A DNA stretch of 64,000 nucleotides, taken from positions 2,170,001 through 2,234,000 of the forward strand of contig NZ_BMYZ01000001.1 in NCBI RefSeq assembly GCF_014652535.1. The letters are read 5' to 3'. The notes under the pieces are model-generated. The model was not told the origin of the DNA. It searched no databases and saw only the letters and a list, made by a program, of their open reading frames with translations. Position 1 is the stretch's first letter, and each line of letters starts with the position of its first letter. This DNA is from Cellvibrio zantedeschiae. GTDB taxonomy: Bacteria; Pseudomonadota; Gammaproteobacteria; Pseudomonadales; Cellvibrionaceae. A program made the position numbers and the translations under genes. Shown piece by piece: positions 27,908-37,020 of the stretch.

Positions 27908-30166
27908 TTACATGGTAAATTGTGCCCATGCAGTATCTACCGCACCCACATTTTGACCAATGGTGTAAAAGTATCTAACTGTTGCACCAACAGGAATTCC
28001 CGTCGCAGTAAAATTGTTAGTATTATCAGCATTGTGAGTCATACGAACATTTTGTTGTGCGCCACCATTTACGGTGTAATGCACATCAACCCAAGGTGAA
28101 TTGTTTGCATAAAATTTCACGCTGGTGGTTGTCACTTTCGTATAACCATAAGCTGCAGCCGCTGAACTTGAAGAGCTACTTGCTACTGAACTTTTGCTAG
28201 AACTTGACGTGCTTGCAACACTGTTTGCCACAGAACTTTTGCTCGAGCTTGATGAACTAACTGTTACTGGCATAGTGAATTGTACCCACGCAGTATCTAC
28301 CGCACCCACTGCTTGACCAACCGTGTAGCTATAACGCACTACAGCTCCAACAGGAATTCCCGTTAACGCATAGGTATTTGAATTATTTGCGTTGTGCGTC
28401 ATACGAACATTTTGTTGCGCACCACCATTAATTGTGAAATGAATATCTGCCCAGGATGCATTGTTCACGTAAAAATTCACGCTAGTTGATGAAACAATGG
28501 TGTGGCCATTAGTTGCAGCAACTGATGATGAAGATGAACTTGCAACACTAGAGCTACTCTTCGAAGAAGTGGTTGCAACTGAAGAAGCAACACTGCTGCT
28601 TGAGCTTGATTTCACACTGGATTTAGAGGAAGAGCTCACAACAGAAGATGAAGAAGATGCAACAGTCTGGCAAGCAGCGCTATTGCCGCATTCCCACACA
28701 ACATCATCAATCGCCATTTCAAAGTTAGCAGTAGGTTGTGGATCTATGCTTGCAATATTAAATAGCGAAGACATGGATTGCAGTGCGCTAATTCCACGAA
28801 TTGCAGAAATTGGAATAGTGGCCTGCGCCCAATCACCGGTACGAACCAAACCATAAGTGGTCGTGTTAGCAGGAAAATTTACGTAGTTCTCATTGGTATA
28901 GGTATCTGAAATTCCAACTTTGAAACCCACGTTTGCAGGTATTTTAATTCTGAATTTAAGATTGCCGTTCACAAAATTACTCATATCGTAAGCTTGTCTT
29001 GATGCAATACCACCGCCAAACCATTGTGGTGCAGCGTATTTCCAAGCGATCACATTGCTGCCTTCATATGCTGGTATTGTGCCCGCAGAGGTGGACGTGG
29101 TGTTCCAAATCCAAATATCAGATGTCACACCAGCTTCTTGCTTATTGGTTACAGAATTGCTGTCAGTAAATACACCAAATGTTCCCGTTTCTGGTTTCAC
29201 TTGGCTGCCAAGCTTCACTTCACCTTTACCATCCAATTGATAAACACGGATGTAGTCGATGTACATAGTACCCGGCAGCGGCGCAGTTACCTGGCTTGGG
29301 TTCGCTGCATCTGTAAATGCTCCACCCACTGCCAGGTTAAATAAAAAGTAGAACGGAGCCTGAAATTCTGAGGACTCTGCTGTAATTGGAATTGGATTGG
29401 TGTACATATCGTGTTCAACGTTGTTATCAATAACGGTGAAGCGAATTTGCGAATCCGTCCAATACATACGGTATTTAACAAAACGATTTGTTAATGGCGT
29501 GCTGGCAACATAAGCATTTTTGGTTTGCCAAGCGGTGCTCGCCGCGCAAGATGCATTACCCGAACTGCAGGCCGCAGCAGCATAAAAAATTGCGTTAGAA
29601 GCGGTATAGCTGTTGATATCCGAGCCAGCCAAACCTGCATTCGCCATACCGGCTGCGCTGTGGCCCATCTCCATAATGTCCAACTCACCTTTTGACGGCC
29701 AGGTAGCAAGGCTGGTACCTAACATCCAACCCGCTGGCCATAAGCCAGTACCGACTTGCGGTGTGCTCATACGGAATTCGATCATGCCGTATTTCACTTG
29801 CAGTTTATTAGCTGAATCAATTTTGCCGGAGGTAAATGAATGTGTGCCTTTGGTTTCGCGACGCGCTTGAATCGCCAGGGCTTTAGTTGCAGGCTCGAAA
29901 GGAACACTAACGATGCTCAAGTTGTTGGGGCTGTAATATTCCAATTCCTGGTTGCCCCAGCCACAGAGGCCAATTTCGCAACCATCACCATCAACGAGAT
30001 TCCAAACACTGGTATCCAGCGTATTAAAATTTTCTTCGTACAGAAGATTGCCGATTGTAGGATTGAGTACATCAGCTATAGCTTGGGCGCCTGAGAGCGC
30101 GATGATCGCCGCAGTTAACGCGAGCCTTGCTTTTGAAATGAATTTATTTTTATCGAGCATGTGCAT
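27908..30166 (-). CDS. Secreted GH16 endo-beta-1,3-glucanase (laminarinase) with tandem C-terminal glucan-binding domains
   Basis: Modular enzyme of 752 aa. Signal peptide ~1-32 (ends ALSGAQAIA). GH16 domain ~35-315 with the laminarinase hallmark WGNQELEYY and catalytic motif GELDIMEMG (E161, D163, E166), WPAGWML, and FYFLFNLAVGG. A jelly-roll-like domain (~320-500) follows, then a pure Ser/Ala/Val/Lys linker (~503-555), an 80-residue module, a second serine linker and a second copy of the module (~676-752). The two modules share NGGAQQNVRMTHNA, TGIPVGA and GAVDTAW, and resemble CBM56 beta-1,3-glucan-binding domains by eye. The role is secreted attack on laminarin or similar beta-1,3-glucans. 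GAGGG precedes the ATG at 30166. Confidence 0.93.
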   Translation of the reverse strand: MHMLDKNKFISKARLALTAAIIALSGAQAIADVLNPTIGNLLYEENFNTLDTSVWNLVDGDGCEIGLCGWGNQELEYYSPNNLSIVSVPFEPATKALAIQARRETKGTHSFTSGKIDSANKLQVKYGMIEFRMSTPQVGTGLWPAGWMLGTSLATWPSKGELDIMEMGHSAAGMANAGLAGSDINSYTASNAIFYAAAACSSGNASCAASTAWQTKNAYVASTPLTNRFVKYRMYWTDSQIRFTVIDNNVEHDMYTNPIPITAESSEFQAPFYFLFNLAVGGAFTDAANPSQVTAPLPGTMYIDYIRVYQLDGKGEVKLGSQVKPETGTFGVFTDSNSVTNKQEAGVTSDIWIWNTTSTSAGTIPAYEGSNVIAWKYAAPQWFGGGIASRQAYDMSNFVNGNLKFRIKIPANVGFKVGISDTYTNENYVNFPANTTTYGLVRTGDWAQATIPISAIRGISALQSMSSLFNIASIDPQPTANFEMAIDDVVWECGNSAACQTVASSSSSVVSSSSKSSVKSSSSSSVASSVATTSSKSSSSVASSSSSSVAATNGHTIVSSTSVNFYVNNASWADIHFTINGGAQQNVRMTHNANNSNTYALTGIPVGAVVRYSYTVGQAVGAVDTAWVQFTMPVTVSSSSSSKSSVANSVASTSSSSKSSVASSSSSSAAAAYGYTKVTTTSVKFYANNSPWVDVHYTVNGGAQQNVRMTHNADNTNNFTATGIPVGATVRYFYTIGQNVGAVDTAWAQFTM

Positions 30167-30628
30167 GAAAATTTACCCTCAACTTTAACGTTATTATTAC
30201 TTGGGATAGTTGAAAGCCAGAACCTTACTCCATTAGTGCTATGACTCATTTTTGCCTTTCACATAGCCATAGAATCTATAAATAGAACCCATACATAGCT
30301 ATTGCGCGATCATAGTTCCACGGCAGCTTTCAGGTGTCGTCCCATGTTGACTAATCGCCGCAAAGTGAACCGTCCCGCCTGAAAAGCCGCAAAGTGGGAT
30401 ACGCAAATGCATTACTGGGAAAGGATTTTGATCTGATTTAACTCAAATACAGATCATTAAATTTGCAGAAGGATAAAAGATGGATTTACGTGGGGAAAAC
30501 AAACGGCCTATGATCAGATGATTAGGTTAGTTGCCGAACAGTAAAATGATTTAAGCGCACTTACTCTACGGAATACTTTGTCTAATTCGCACTCAATTAC
30601 ATGAAGCAAGACAACCAGCAGGGAAAAG
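30167..30628. other. 462-bp divergent intergenic region (GH16 / Mla-type operon)
   Basis: No ORF of note. It must hold both promoters. Visible elements: an 11-bp direct repeat GCCGCAAAGTG at 30357-30367 and 30386-30396, several CATAG/TATAAATAG-like repeats at ~30270-30330 close to the GH16 start, and AT-rich sequence at 30430-30560. No clear -35/-10 pair could be fixed. Confidence 0.5.
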
Positions 30629-31741
30629 ATGACCGAGGCCAGTTTTCATATAGAACCCCATGATCAACACTGCAACCTTATAGTGAGTGGGGATTGGCGT
30701 TTGGGTAAAGCTCCCGATGGCACAGCCGTGACAGCGAGCATTCCTGCAAATACAACAGATATAGATCTTGTTACTACCCAACTCGGCCATTGGGATTCGA
30801 GCCTTGCCATAAGCCTGCTGCAAGTTATGCGGTGGAGCAAAGACAAAAAGATTAACTTCAACATCGAATCAGCGCCCCAGGGCTTACAACAGCTCCTAAG
30901 GTTGGCGATTGATGTCCCGGCTTATGAAAACGCCAGTGAAAACAAGCCCCGCTCTCTCCATGAAATTGTCTACAACGGTCTTACAGCCATAGGGCAAGAA
31001 GTTCGCATGACATTGACCTTTGTGGGCGAAACCAGCCTGGCATTAATGAATTGGGTACGTGGCGGAGCAAAAACCCGTCGCAGCGATATTTTTTATTTTA
31101 TCCAGCAAGCGGGCCCCAAAGCCTTAGCCATTGTGACACTCATCAGCGTGCTCGTCGGAATGATCCTCGCCTACCTGGGCTCCGTGCAATTGCGTCAGTT
31201 GGGCGCGCAGGTGTATGTAGCCAATTTAGTGTCGCTTGGCATGGTGCGTGAGATGGGCGCACTCATGACCGCCGTCATTATGGCAGGCCGCACGGGAGCG
31301 GCTTACGCAGCACAATTGGGAACCATGCAGGTAAACGATGAAATCGACGCGTTAAAGGTTATGGGAATTCCCAGCGTAGAGTTTTTAGTATTGCCCCGCA
31401 TGCTCGCACTTATTTTTGTTATGCCCTTACTGTGTATTTACGCCGACATTATTGGAATGGCCGGCGGCGCGCTCACCGCCGTCAATATGGATGTGAGCTT
31501 CACCCAATATGTTTTACAAACCCAGGACGCCGTAGATTGGGTGGATATCTCAACCGGCATAGTGAAAAGCATATTTTTCGGTGTGCTAATTGCAATCGCC
31601 GGTTGCCAGGCGGGTTTACAGTGTGGCCGCAACTCCAATGCTGTGGGCATGGCGGCAACCAATGCAGTAGTGCGAGCAATTGTTTATTTAGTCGTGGCCG
31701 ATGCCGCTTTTAATATTCTTTATGACAAATTGGGGATTTAA
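30629..31741 (+). CDS. Mla-type lipid ABC transporter permease with N-terminal STAS-like domain
   Basis: Permease of 370 aa of the MlaE/YrbE family. About 110 N-terminal residues look like a STAS domain (NLIVSGDWRLG, LGHWDSSLAISLLQ, as in MlaB), fused here to the permease. The MlaE part has IQQAGPKALAIVTLISVLVGMI, GMVREMGALMTAVIMAGRTGAA and EIDALKVMGIPSVEFLVLPR, with about five membrane helices. First gene of a four-gene operon (permease, ATPase, MCE protein, lipoprotein) that probably moves lipids between inner and outer membranes. AGGGAAA precedes the ATG. It resembles the second Mla-like operon of pseudomonads rather than the canonical mlaFEDCB set, which has a separate mlaB and mlaC. Confidence 0.93.
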   Translation: MTEASFHIEPHDQHCNLIVSGDWRLGKAPDGTAVTASIPANTTDIDLVTTQLGHWDSSLAISLLQVMRWSKDKKINFNIESAPQGLQQLLRLAIDVPAYENASENKPRSLHEIVYNGLTAIGQEVRMTLTFVGETSLALMNWVRGGAKTRRSDIFYFIQQAGPKALAIVTLISVLVGMILAYLGSVQLRQLGAQVYVANLVSLGMVREMGALMTAVIMAGRTGAAYAAQLGTMQVNDEIDALKVMGIPSVEFLVLPRMLALIFVMPLLCIYADIIGMAGGALTAVNMDVSFTQYVLQTQDAVDWVDISTGIVKSIFFGVLIAIAGCQAGLQCGRNSNAVGMAATNAVVRAIVYLVVADAAFNILYDKLGI

Positions 31742-31743
31742 TC

Positions 31744-32556
31744 ATGGATACCCAACGCCCAGCTCGCACCGAAGACAAGAATGAAAATGCTGAATTTATC
31801 AAAGCCAGGGATGTAAGCATTGGTTACGGTGAACGCGTCGTACAACAAAATTTAAACTTCACCGTCAATAAAAACGATATTTTTTTCATCATAGGCGGCA
31901 GTGGGTGCGGTAAAACGACTTTACTGAAAAGTATGATTGGTTTGCTGCCTCCCCCCAAGGGTGAAGTACTTTATCGCGGAAAAAATTATTACCAGTCTGA
32001 CGAGAAAACGCAGCTCGAATTATTAAAAAGTTGGGGCATAACTTTTCAATCGGGTGCTTTGTTTTCCAGCATGAGCTTGGCAGAAAACGTTGCCCTGCCT
32101 TTACAGCTTTATACAGATCTTAGCGAAAAACAAATCGCTGAAACCGTTTCTTACAAACTGGCACTGGTGGGCTTAGCAGGGTTTGAAGAATTTTATCCAT
32201 CTGAAATCAGCGGCGGAATGCACAAGCGCGCAGGATTGGCTCGCGCCATAGCATTAGACCCGCAATTATTATTTTTTGATGAACCTTCCGCAGGGCTTGA
32301 TCCGATTAGTTCGTTGCGCCTTGATCAATTAATTTTGCAGGTGTGCCAAGCGCTCGACTCAACCGTCATTATTGTTTCCCATGAGCTGCCAAGCATTTTA
32401 TCCATCGGCACTAATTGTATTTTTCTGGATGCACAAGCTAAAACCATGCTCGACAGTGGCGACCCAAAAGTTTTATTACACAGCAGTAAAGAAGACAAGG
32501 TTCGTCAATTTTTAAGCCGCGCAGAAAGTAACAACCAGGCAGAACAAACATTATGA
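31744..32556 (+). CDS. Mla-type ABC transporter ATP-binding protein
   Basis: ATPase of 270 aa partnering the upstream MlaE-like permease. Walker A GGSGCGKTT, Q-loop FQSGALFSS, signature EISGGMHKRAGLARAIAL, Walker B LLFFDEPSAGLDP and switch His in VSHELPS. The GGMHKRAGLARA form of the signature is the one usual in MlaF. Two bases separate it from the permease stop, and its stop overlaps the MCE gene start by four bases, so the three are translationally linked. C-terminal ~25 residues (KVRQFLSRA) match MlaF. Confidence 0.95.
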   Translation: MDTQRPARTEDKNENAEFIKARDVSIGYGERVVQQNLNFTVNKNDIFFIIGGSGCGKTTLLKSMIGLLPPPKGEVLYRGKNYYQSDEKTQLELLKSWGITFQSGALFSSMSLAENVALPLQLYTDLSEKQIAETVSYKLALVGLAGFEEFYPSEISGGMHKRAGLARAIALDPQLLFFDEPSAGLDPISSLRLDQLILQVCQALDSTVIIVSHELPSILSIGTNCIFLDAQAKTMLDSGDPKVLLHSSKEDKVRQFLSRAESNNQAEQTL

Positions 32557-33533
32557 GCAACTCAAAAAACACTTCGTTTGCAATAGGCGCTTTTATTGTT
32601 GGTGCCCTCGTCTTAATTTTTGTTGCCCTACTATTCTTTTCCGGCGGAAAATACTTTTCTGAGAAAGAAAAAGTAATCATGTATTTCGAAGGCTCAGTAC
32701 AGGGTTTACAAGTAGGCGCGCCCGTAAAACTCAAAGGCGTTGAGTTAGGGCAAATCACCGACATTCAAATTAACTTTCAAAACGACAACAAAACTATTGT
32801 CAATGCGGTTACTGCTGACTTGGTTATTAAGCGTATTAATAGCAAAGGTGCCCGTATTACCAGCGAGTTTTTTGATGAGGCGATCAAGAACGGCTTGCGC
32901 GCACAATTAAACTTCCAAAGCTTTTTAACAGGATTGCTGTATGTAGAGCTGGATTTTTACCCGGACACGCCTGTAAAACTCTACGGGCTTCAACATGATT
33001 ATCGCGAGCTACCCACGGTTGCCACGCAATTTGAAGAACTTTCAAAAAGTTTTGCTGAAATGGATATCAAAGGCATAGCGCGGCATATTGATGAATTTGC
33101 AATAGAATTGAATAACATTGTCAAAAGCGGTGAAATACAAACCACGATTAAGAATATTAATAAAGCTGCAGTTTCAATTGAAAAAACTTCAAACAATGCC
33201 AATTTGCAGATAACACAGCTCAGCCAAAATGTAGAAAAAACCCGTGCGGAAATCGATAAGTTGTTAGCAGAGTTAAACAAACAAACACCAGAGATAGCAA
33301 AAGGCATTAACAAAAGTTTGCAAGAGCTAAGCTACAGCCTTGAGCAGGTAAACAAAACAGCAGCATCTATCGACGGTACCCTTTCCGAAAATTCTCCGTT
33401 GGTTAATCAACTGAATACCACGTTGAACGATATAAGTCGATCAGCCCAAGCATTTCGCAACCTGACTGAAACCCTGGAACAGCAACCCGAAGCCCTGATA
33501 CGCGGCAAAACCAATCCCAACAAGGATAAATAG
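32553..33533 (+). CDS. MCE-domain (MlaD-like) lipid transport protein
   Basis: Protein of 326 aa with one N-terminal transmembrane helix (FAIGAFIVGALVLIFVALLFF) and an MCE domain at ~40-120 (VIMYFEGSVQGLQVGAPVKL, split here; VELGQITDIQI). Next is a helical tail rich in Lys/Asn/Gln (~155-310) predicted as coiled coil. Members form hexameric rings that bind lipid in the periplasm. The long coiled-coil tail resembles PqiB/MlaD-like proteins of pseudomonads. Start overlaps the ATPase stop (ATGA), so co-translated; the lipoprotein gene begins 2 bp after its stop. Confidence 0.93.
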   Translation: MSNSKNTSFAIGAFIVGALVLIFVALLFFSGGKYFSEKEKVIMYFEGSVQGLQVGAPVKLKGVELGQITDIQINFQNDNKTIVNAVTADLVIKRINSKGARITSEFFDEAIKNGLRAQLNFQSFLTGLLYVELDFYPDTPVKLYGLQHDYRELPTVATQFEELSKSFAEMDIKGIARHIDEFAIELNNIVKSGEIQTTIKNINKAAVSIEKTSNNANLQITQLSQNVEKTRAEIDKLLAELNKQTPEIAKGINKSLQELSYSLEQVNKTAASIDGTLSENSPLVNQLNTTLNDISRSAQAFRNLTETLEQQPEALIRGKTNPNKDK

Positions 33534-33535
33534 TT

Positions 33536-34117
33536 ATGAGCAGATTTCTATTCATCAGCTGTCTATGTACCTTACTACTGGCGTGCCAACATTCGCCAAA
33601 AAAGAATTATTTTTATCTGTCACCCATTAGTGAAAAAACTGTAACGCAAACAAGCAGCAATGTGTCTTCACAATTGATTGGCATTGGCCCTGTTGATATT
33701 GCGGAATATTTAACGAGCTCGCAAATTATCGATAACCAGTCGGACAACACCCTGACCATGTCTGATAACGCTTATTGGGCCGAGCCATTGGATAAAAGCA
33801 TAGCGCGGGTTGTTTCGCTCAATTTAACCCAGCTCAACAACGGGCGAAGCTTTGTTAATTTCCCCTGGCGCAGCGACAGCAAACCTCATTACAGCCTTCG
33901 TTTACATGTAGATACACTTTCTCGCACAGGCAAAAATGCCAATATCAATGCAACCTGGGAGCTAATTGATAACGACGCTAAAAAATCCATTTTACGCCGC
34001 AATTTTTTGCGCAGCATCCCTGCTGAATCAGGTGCAAAAGGTTTGGCTTATGCATACAGTCAACTGCTTGCAGAATTGTCAAAAGAAATGGATGAAGCAC
34101 TAAACCAAAACCCTTAA
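33536..34117 (+). CDS. ABC-type transport auxiliary lipoprotein (PqiC/YmbA-like)
   Basis: Lipoprotein of 193 aa with lipobox LLAC (C17). The body has YFYLSPISE, IGIGPVDIAEYLTSSQI, LTMSDNAYWAEPLDKSIARV and FVNFPWRSDSKPHYSLRL, the usual pattern of the DUF330/PqiC family that accompanies MCE systems. It would sit on the outer-membrane side and complete the lipid-transfer bridge of this operon. AAGGAT lies before the ATG. Its last four bases overlap the end of the convergent beta-propeller gene. Confidence 0.9.
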   Translation: MSRFLFISCLCTLLLACQHSPKKNYFYLSPISEKTVTQTSSNVSSQLIGIGPVDIAEYLTSSQIIDNQSDNTLTMSDNAYWAEPLDKSIARVVSLNLTQLNNGRSFVNFPWRSDSKPHYSLRLHVDTLSRTGKNANINATWELIDNDAKKSILRRNFLRSIPAESGAKGLAYAYSQLLAELSKEMDEALNQNP

Positions 34118-35439
34118 TTGAACACTTTTAAATGCCCATTCGCATCTACAATAATTAATTGTTCATTAACCCAGACAGGTGAAGCAACAAAAGCTCCCAA
34201 CCGCTTCACTTGCTCCAAGGCAGAATGCAAGGCTTCCGGTTTGGCAAACAATTTCTGTGCGTTAAGTTGCTTGGTTGCAGGATCTATAATGGAAAACTCG
34301 TCGGCTTTGCTCTCCGCCGTTTGAAAATGCCATTGCTGTTTAGCGGAGTGCTTATCAATAATAAAAAACTCACCGGTCATGGTGCCAAACGCGAGATAAG
34401 TATTCGCAATTAATATGGGAGATGTATAAGTCCAATTGCGTGTAGAAAAACGATTGCGCTCTTTACCTGTAGTTTTATCGAGCGATAAAAATAAACCCGT
34501 ATCAGATGTACCCAAATAAACATTTTCATCATCAACAGCTGCCGTACTCAAGACCCACGAGCCCTGAGCGTTATAAGACCAACGCAAGTTTCCATTATGC
34601 AAATCAAGCGCGTAAAAATGTCCATCGCGTGAACCTACATAAACGGAATTTTTATCAACGCTGGACGATGCCTGTACACCCAACATGATGCTTTGCTGAT
34701 GGTCGCTTTTGCCCTGGTACCGCCATATTTCTTTACCCGAATTTGCATCCAGCGCGTAAATCGCTGAATCCCAACTCCCCACAATAATTTTATTATCGGC
34801 AAAGGCAGGAGATGAATGCACAACTCCGCCGGTTTTAAATCGCCATTGCAAGGCGCCTGTTTTGGCATCAAGTGCATACACATGTTCATCGCTACTGCCA
34901 AAATAAACTTTGCCATTCTCCACCAGGGGTGAAGACAAATAGAAATCCCAAGGATCAATTACCGGTACAGAATTTAGCGGCCAGCCATACATACCATGGG
35001 CAGAAAAATGGTGTTCACCCAAGGTTGCAAAACGCCACAGCAAACTGCCATCGCTCAAACTAATTGCGTAAAAGTTGCCATCACGACTTAAAAAATACAC
35101 AACTCCATTGGCGACAGCAGGTGTCGAACTTATAGCGCCCTGCGCATGAAAAATCCATTGCGGCTTATGCGTTTTCATATCCACCGAATAAAGGTTGCCG
35201 TTTTCAGCAGCAACTAAAAGCTGCTGGCCCACTACAACCGGTGATGCCACAACTTGGCTGTAGAAATCGTATTGCCACGCGAGCTTAAGTTTTTGTACGG
35301 CTGGATTTTTGCTTTCGGCATTTCCGCTATGAGCGTTGTTGCCCATAAACATTGGCCAATCACTCGCAAGTGAACTACCACTGCTAAAAATTAAGCTGAA
35401 CGACATTAGAAATAAAACTACGGGAATTTTTTTACGCAT
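34114..35439 (-). CDS. Exported PQQ-like beta-propeller repeat protein
   Basis: Protein of 441 aa with a signal peptide (~1-26, ending SSLAS). It is built from about seven beta-propeller blades with the repeated W-D/N-x-x-S/T-G pattern of PQQ or BamB-like repeats, e.g. YALDAKTGALQWRF, YALDANSGKEIWRY, YALDLHNGNLRWSY and LSLDKTTGKERNRF. No PQQ-dependent dehydrogenase active-site residues are obvious. Could be a scaffold or binding protein in the periplasm; function unknown. The start at 35439 has GGG-rich sequence upstream; the frame is open to 35496 but that adds 19 non-signal residues. Converges on the lipid-transport operon with a 4-bp overlap. Confidence 0.85.
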   Translation of the reverse strand: MRKKIPVVLFLMSFSLIFSSGSSLASDWPMFMGNNAHSGNAESKNPAVQKLKLAWQYDFYSQVVASPVVVGQQLLVAAENGNLYSVDMKTHKPQWIFHAQGAISSTPAVANGVVYFLSRDGNFYAISLSDGSLLWRFATLGEHHFSAHGMYGWPLNSVPVIDPWDFYLSSPLVENGKVYFGSSDEHVYALDAKTGALQWRFKTGGVVHSSPAFADNKIIVGSWDSAIYALDANSGKEIWRYQGKSDHQQSIMLGVQASSSVDKNSVYVGSRDGHFYALDLHNGNLRWSYNAQGSWVLSTAAVDDENVYLGTSDTGLFLSLDKTTGKERNRFSTRNWTYTSPILIANTYLAFGTMTGEFFIIDKHSAKQQWHFQTAESKADEFSIIDPATKQLNAQKLFAKPEALHSALEQVKRLGAFVASPVWVNEQLIIVDANGHLKVFN

Positions 35440-35547
35440 TGCCCTGCCCTCATAAAATGAAAGCTTGAGCCTAATAAGAGATTGTCGGAAAAACACCTTA
35501 ATGATGCTTAAGGTTTATTATGGGTAGCGCTTAACCTGCAGAAACAA

Positions 35548-37005
35548 CTAATAAGTCTCGACTTGCGCTATACGCTCCAGCAGTTTTTTAAAGCGCGGGG
35601 TGTTGCGAACAGGATCATAAGCAGAATCAACATCTGCCCAAAGCAAGGCAGGTTGCCGTTGTTCAAAAGCCGCTTCCAGAAAATCCAAAGCTGCATCGTA
35701 ATCTTTAGCAATCAAGGCATAGCGCCCCCATGCTAAAGGTGGCGAATAATCACCAAGTTCTGCGCTCACTTTTTGCGCGACCAACCATCGGTTAACAGCC
35801 ACCAAACCACCACTTCTAAATACTTTTTGCACGCGCTCCAAATCGATTGCAGAAAATCCGCCATCGCGCATTAACCACAGCCATTGTTCGAAGGTTTTAC
35901 TTTCATCACCCATGCGTTCATAAATGCGCTTAGCAGAAATATGGTAATAGCGATCTTCTGGCTCAGTCGTCAATATACGGTTCAACTCGCGTTGCGCCAA
36001 ATCATCCCTACCCTGCATTTGGTAAATCCAAACCACATTAGGTACGGAATAGTTGATAGGTTTTAAGCGTCGAGCTTCTTCAACTTTTGCGAGGGATTCA
36101 TCAAAGCGCTTTTGCGCTAATAATAATTGTGCGTAATTCATCAAGGCCGAATCATCATTAGGATCCAGCTTTATAGCTTGCAAATAATGTTGCTCAGCAT
36201 AGGTTTGGTCACGCTTACACCAAAATGCCATATTGGCCGCGGTCTTGTGTGCTGCCGATAAGTTGGGTTCCAGCGATAAAGCTTTTTGCGCGAGATCAAT
36301 AATTTCTACGCAATTTTCTTTTAAGGTAACCCTCTCATTTAACAAGCGGGTTTTGGCATCCGCAATACCCAAATAAACCTGCGCAGATTCGCCGTGGGTT
36401 GTGAGCATAGTACGGAATTGTTTGATGGCTGCACGAAGACTTTCAGCATCAGATTGCTGCAGTAATTTATTGGCGATTTGATAATCTTTTTGCCATTCCT
36501 CAGATACAACAGGTTTTGACGTTGCAGAAACTGAAGATATTTTTTTAATCCCATATGCTACAAGCAGCAGGAACACCAAGGATGCAACAAAAGCGGAGAG
36601 GAAGAGATATTTCTTTGAGGGAATAACTTTATCAACAACCTGCACCGGCTCGTCGGCGACGGGTTGGGCTTTACCAATAAATTGGTAGCCTTTGCCTTGA
36701 ATAGTTTTAATGAAAATGGGAGCGCGCGAACTATCGCCCAGCGCTTTGCGCAAATAGCTGACGGCAACAGCAACACTATCCTCATTGACAACCTTGCCTT
36801 GCCAAATAGTCTTTAGCAAAACATCCTTGTGCAAAATTTCACCGGCGTGCTCAATAAAGTACACCAGAAGTAAAACCAGCCTGTCTTCCAGCTCGATTAC
36901 TTTATCGTCGCGCGCGAGTGTATTGGCGTGGGTGTTCAGAACAAAGTGGTCGCCAATTTGGTAGCAAACAATTGCTGCCTGCGCTGGAGAAACCGATTCA
37001 GACAT
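35548..37005 (-). CDS. CadC/ToxR-like membrane transcriptional regulator with TPR domain
   Basis: Regulator of 485 aa. N-terminal OmpR-type winged helix (~25-110): LLVYFIEHAGEILHKD, VLLKTIWQGKVVNEDSVAV, LRKALGD and IKTIQGKGYQFIG. One membrane helix at ~130-152 (YLFLSAFVASLVFLLLVAYG). The periplasmic part holds tetratricopeptide-like helices (AQVYLGIADAKTRL, EQHYLQAIKLDPNDDSALM, EEARRLKPINY). The layout matches one-component sensors that bind DNA from the membrane, as in CadC. Signal and target unknown. It lies 15 bp after the osmC gene on the same strand. Confidence 0.9.
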   Translation of the reverse strand: MSESVSPAQAAIVCYQIGDHFVLNTHANTLARDDKVIELEDRLVLLLVYFIEHAGEILHKDVLLKTIWQGKVVNEDSVAVAVSYLRKALGDSSRAPIFIKTIQGKGYQFIGKAQPVADEPVQVVDKVIPSKKYLFLSAFVASLVFLLLVAYGIKKISSVSATSKPVVSEEWQKDYQIANKLLQQSDAESLRAAIKQFRTMLTTHGESAQVYLGIADAKTRLLNERVTLKENCVEIIDLAQKALSLEPNLSAAHKTAANMAFWCKRDQTYAEQHYLQAIKLDPNDDSALMNYAQLLLAQKRFDESLAKVEEARRLKPINYSVPNVVWIYQMQGRDDLAQRELNRILTTEPEDRYYHISAKRIYERMGDESKTFEQWLWLMRDGGFSAIDLERVQKVFRSGGLVAVNRWLVAQKVSAELGDYSPPLAWGRYALIAKDYDAALDFLEAAFEQRQPALLWADVDSAYDPVRNTPRFKKLLERIAQVETY

Positions 37006-37020
37006 AGAGCGCGGCGATGC

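Noticed and set aside
28497-28856. Acidic ORF of 119 aa on the plus strand (rich in Glu/Asp/Leu)
   Set aside because: It is the antisense of the serine-rich linker of the GH16 gene; the Ser codons read backwards give Glu and Leu. No ribosome site or homology.
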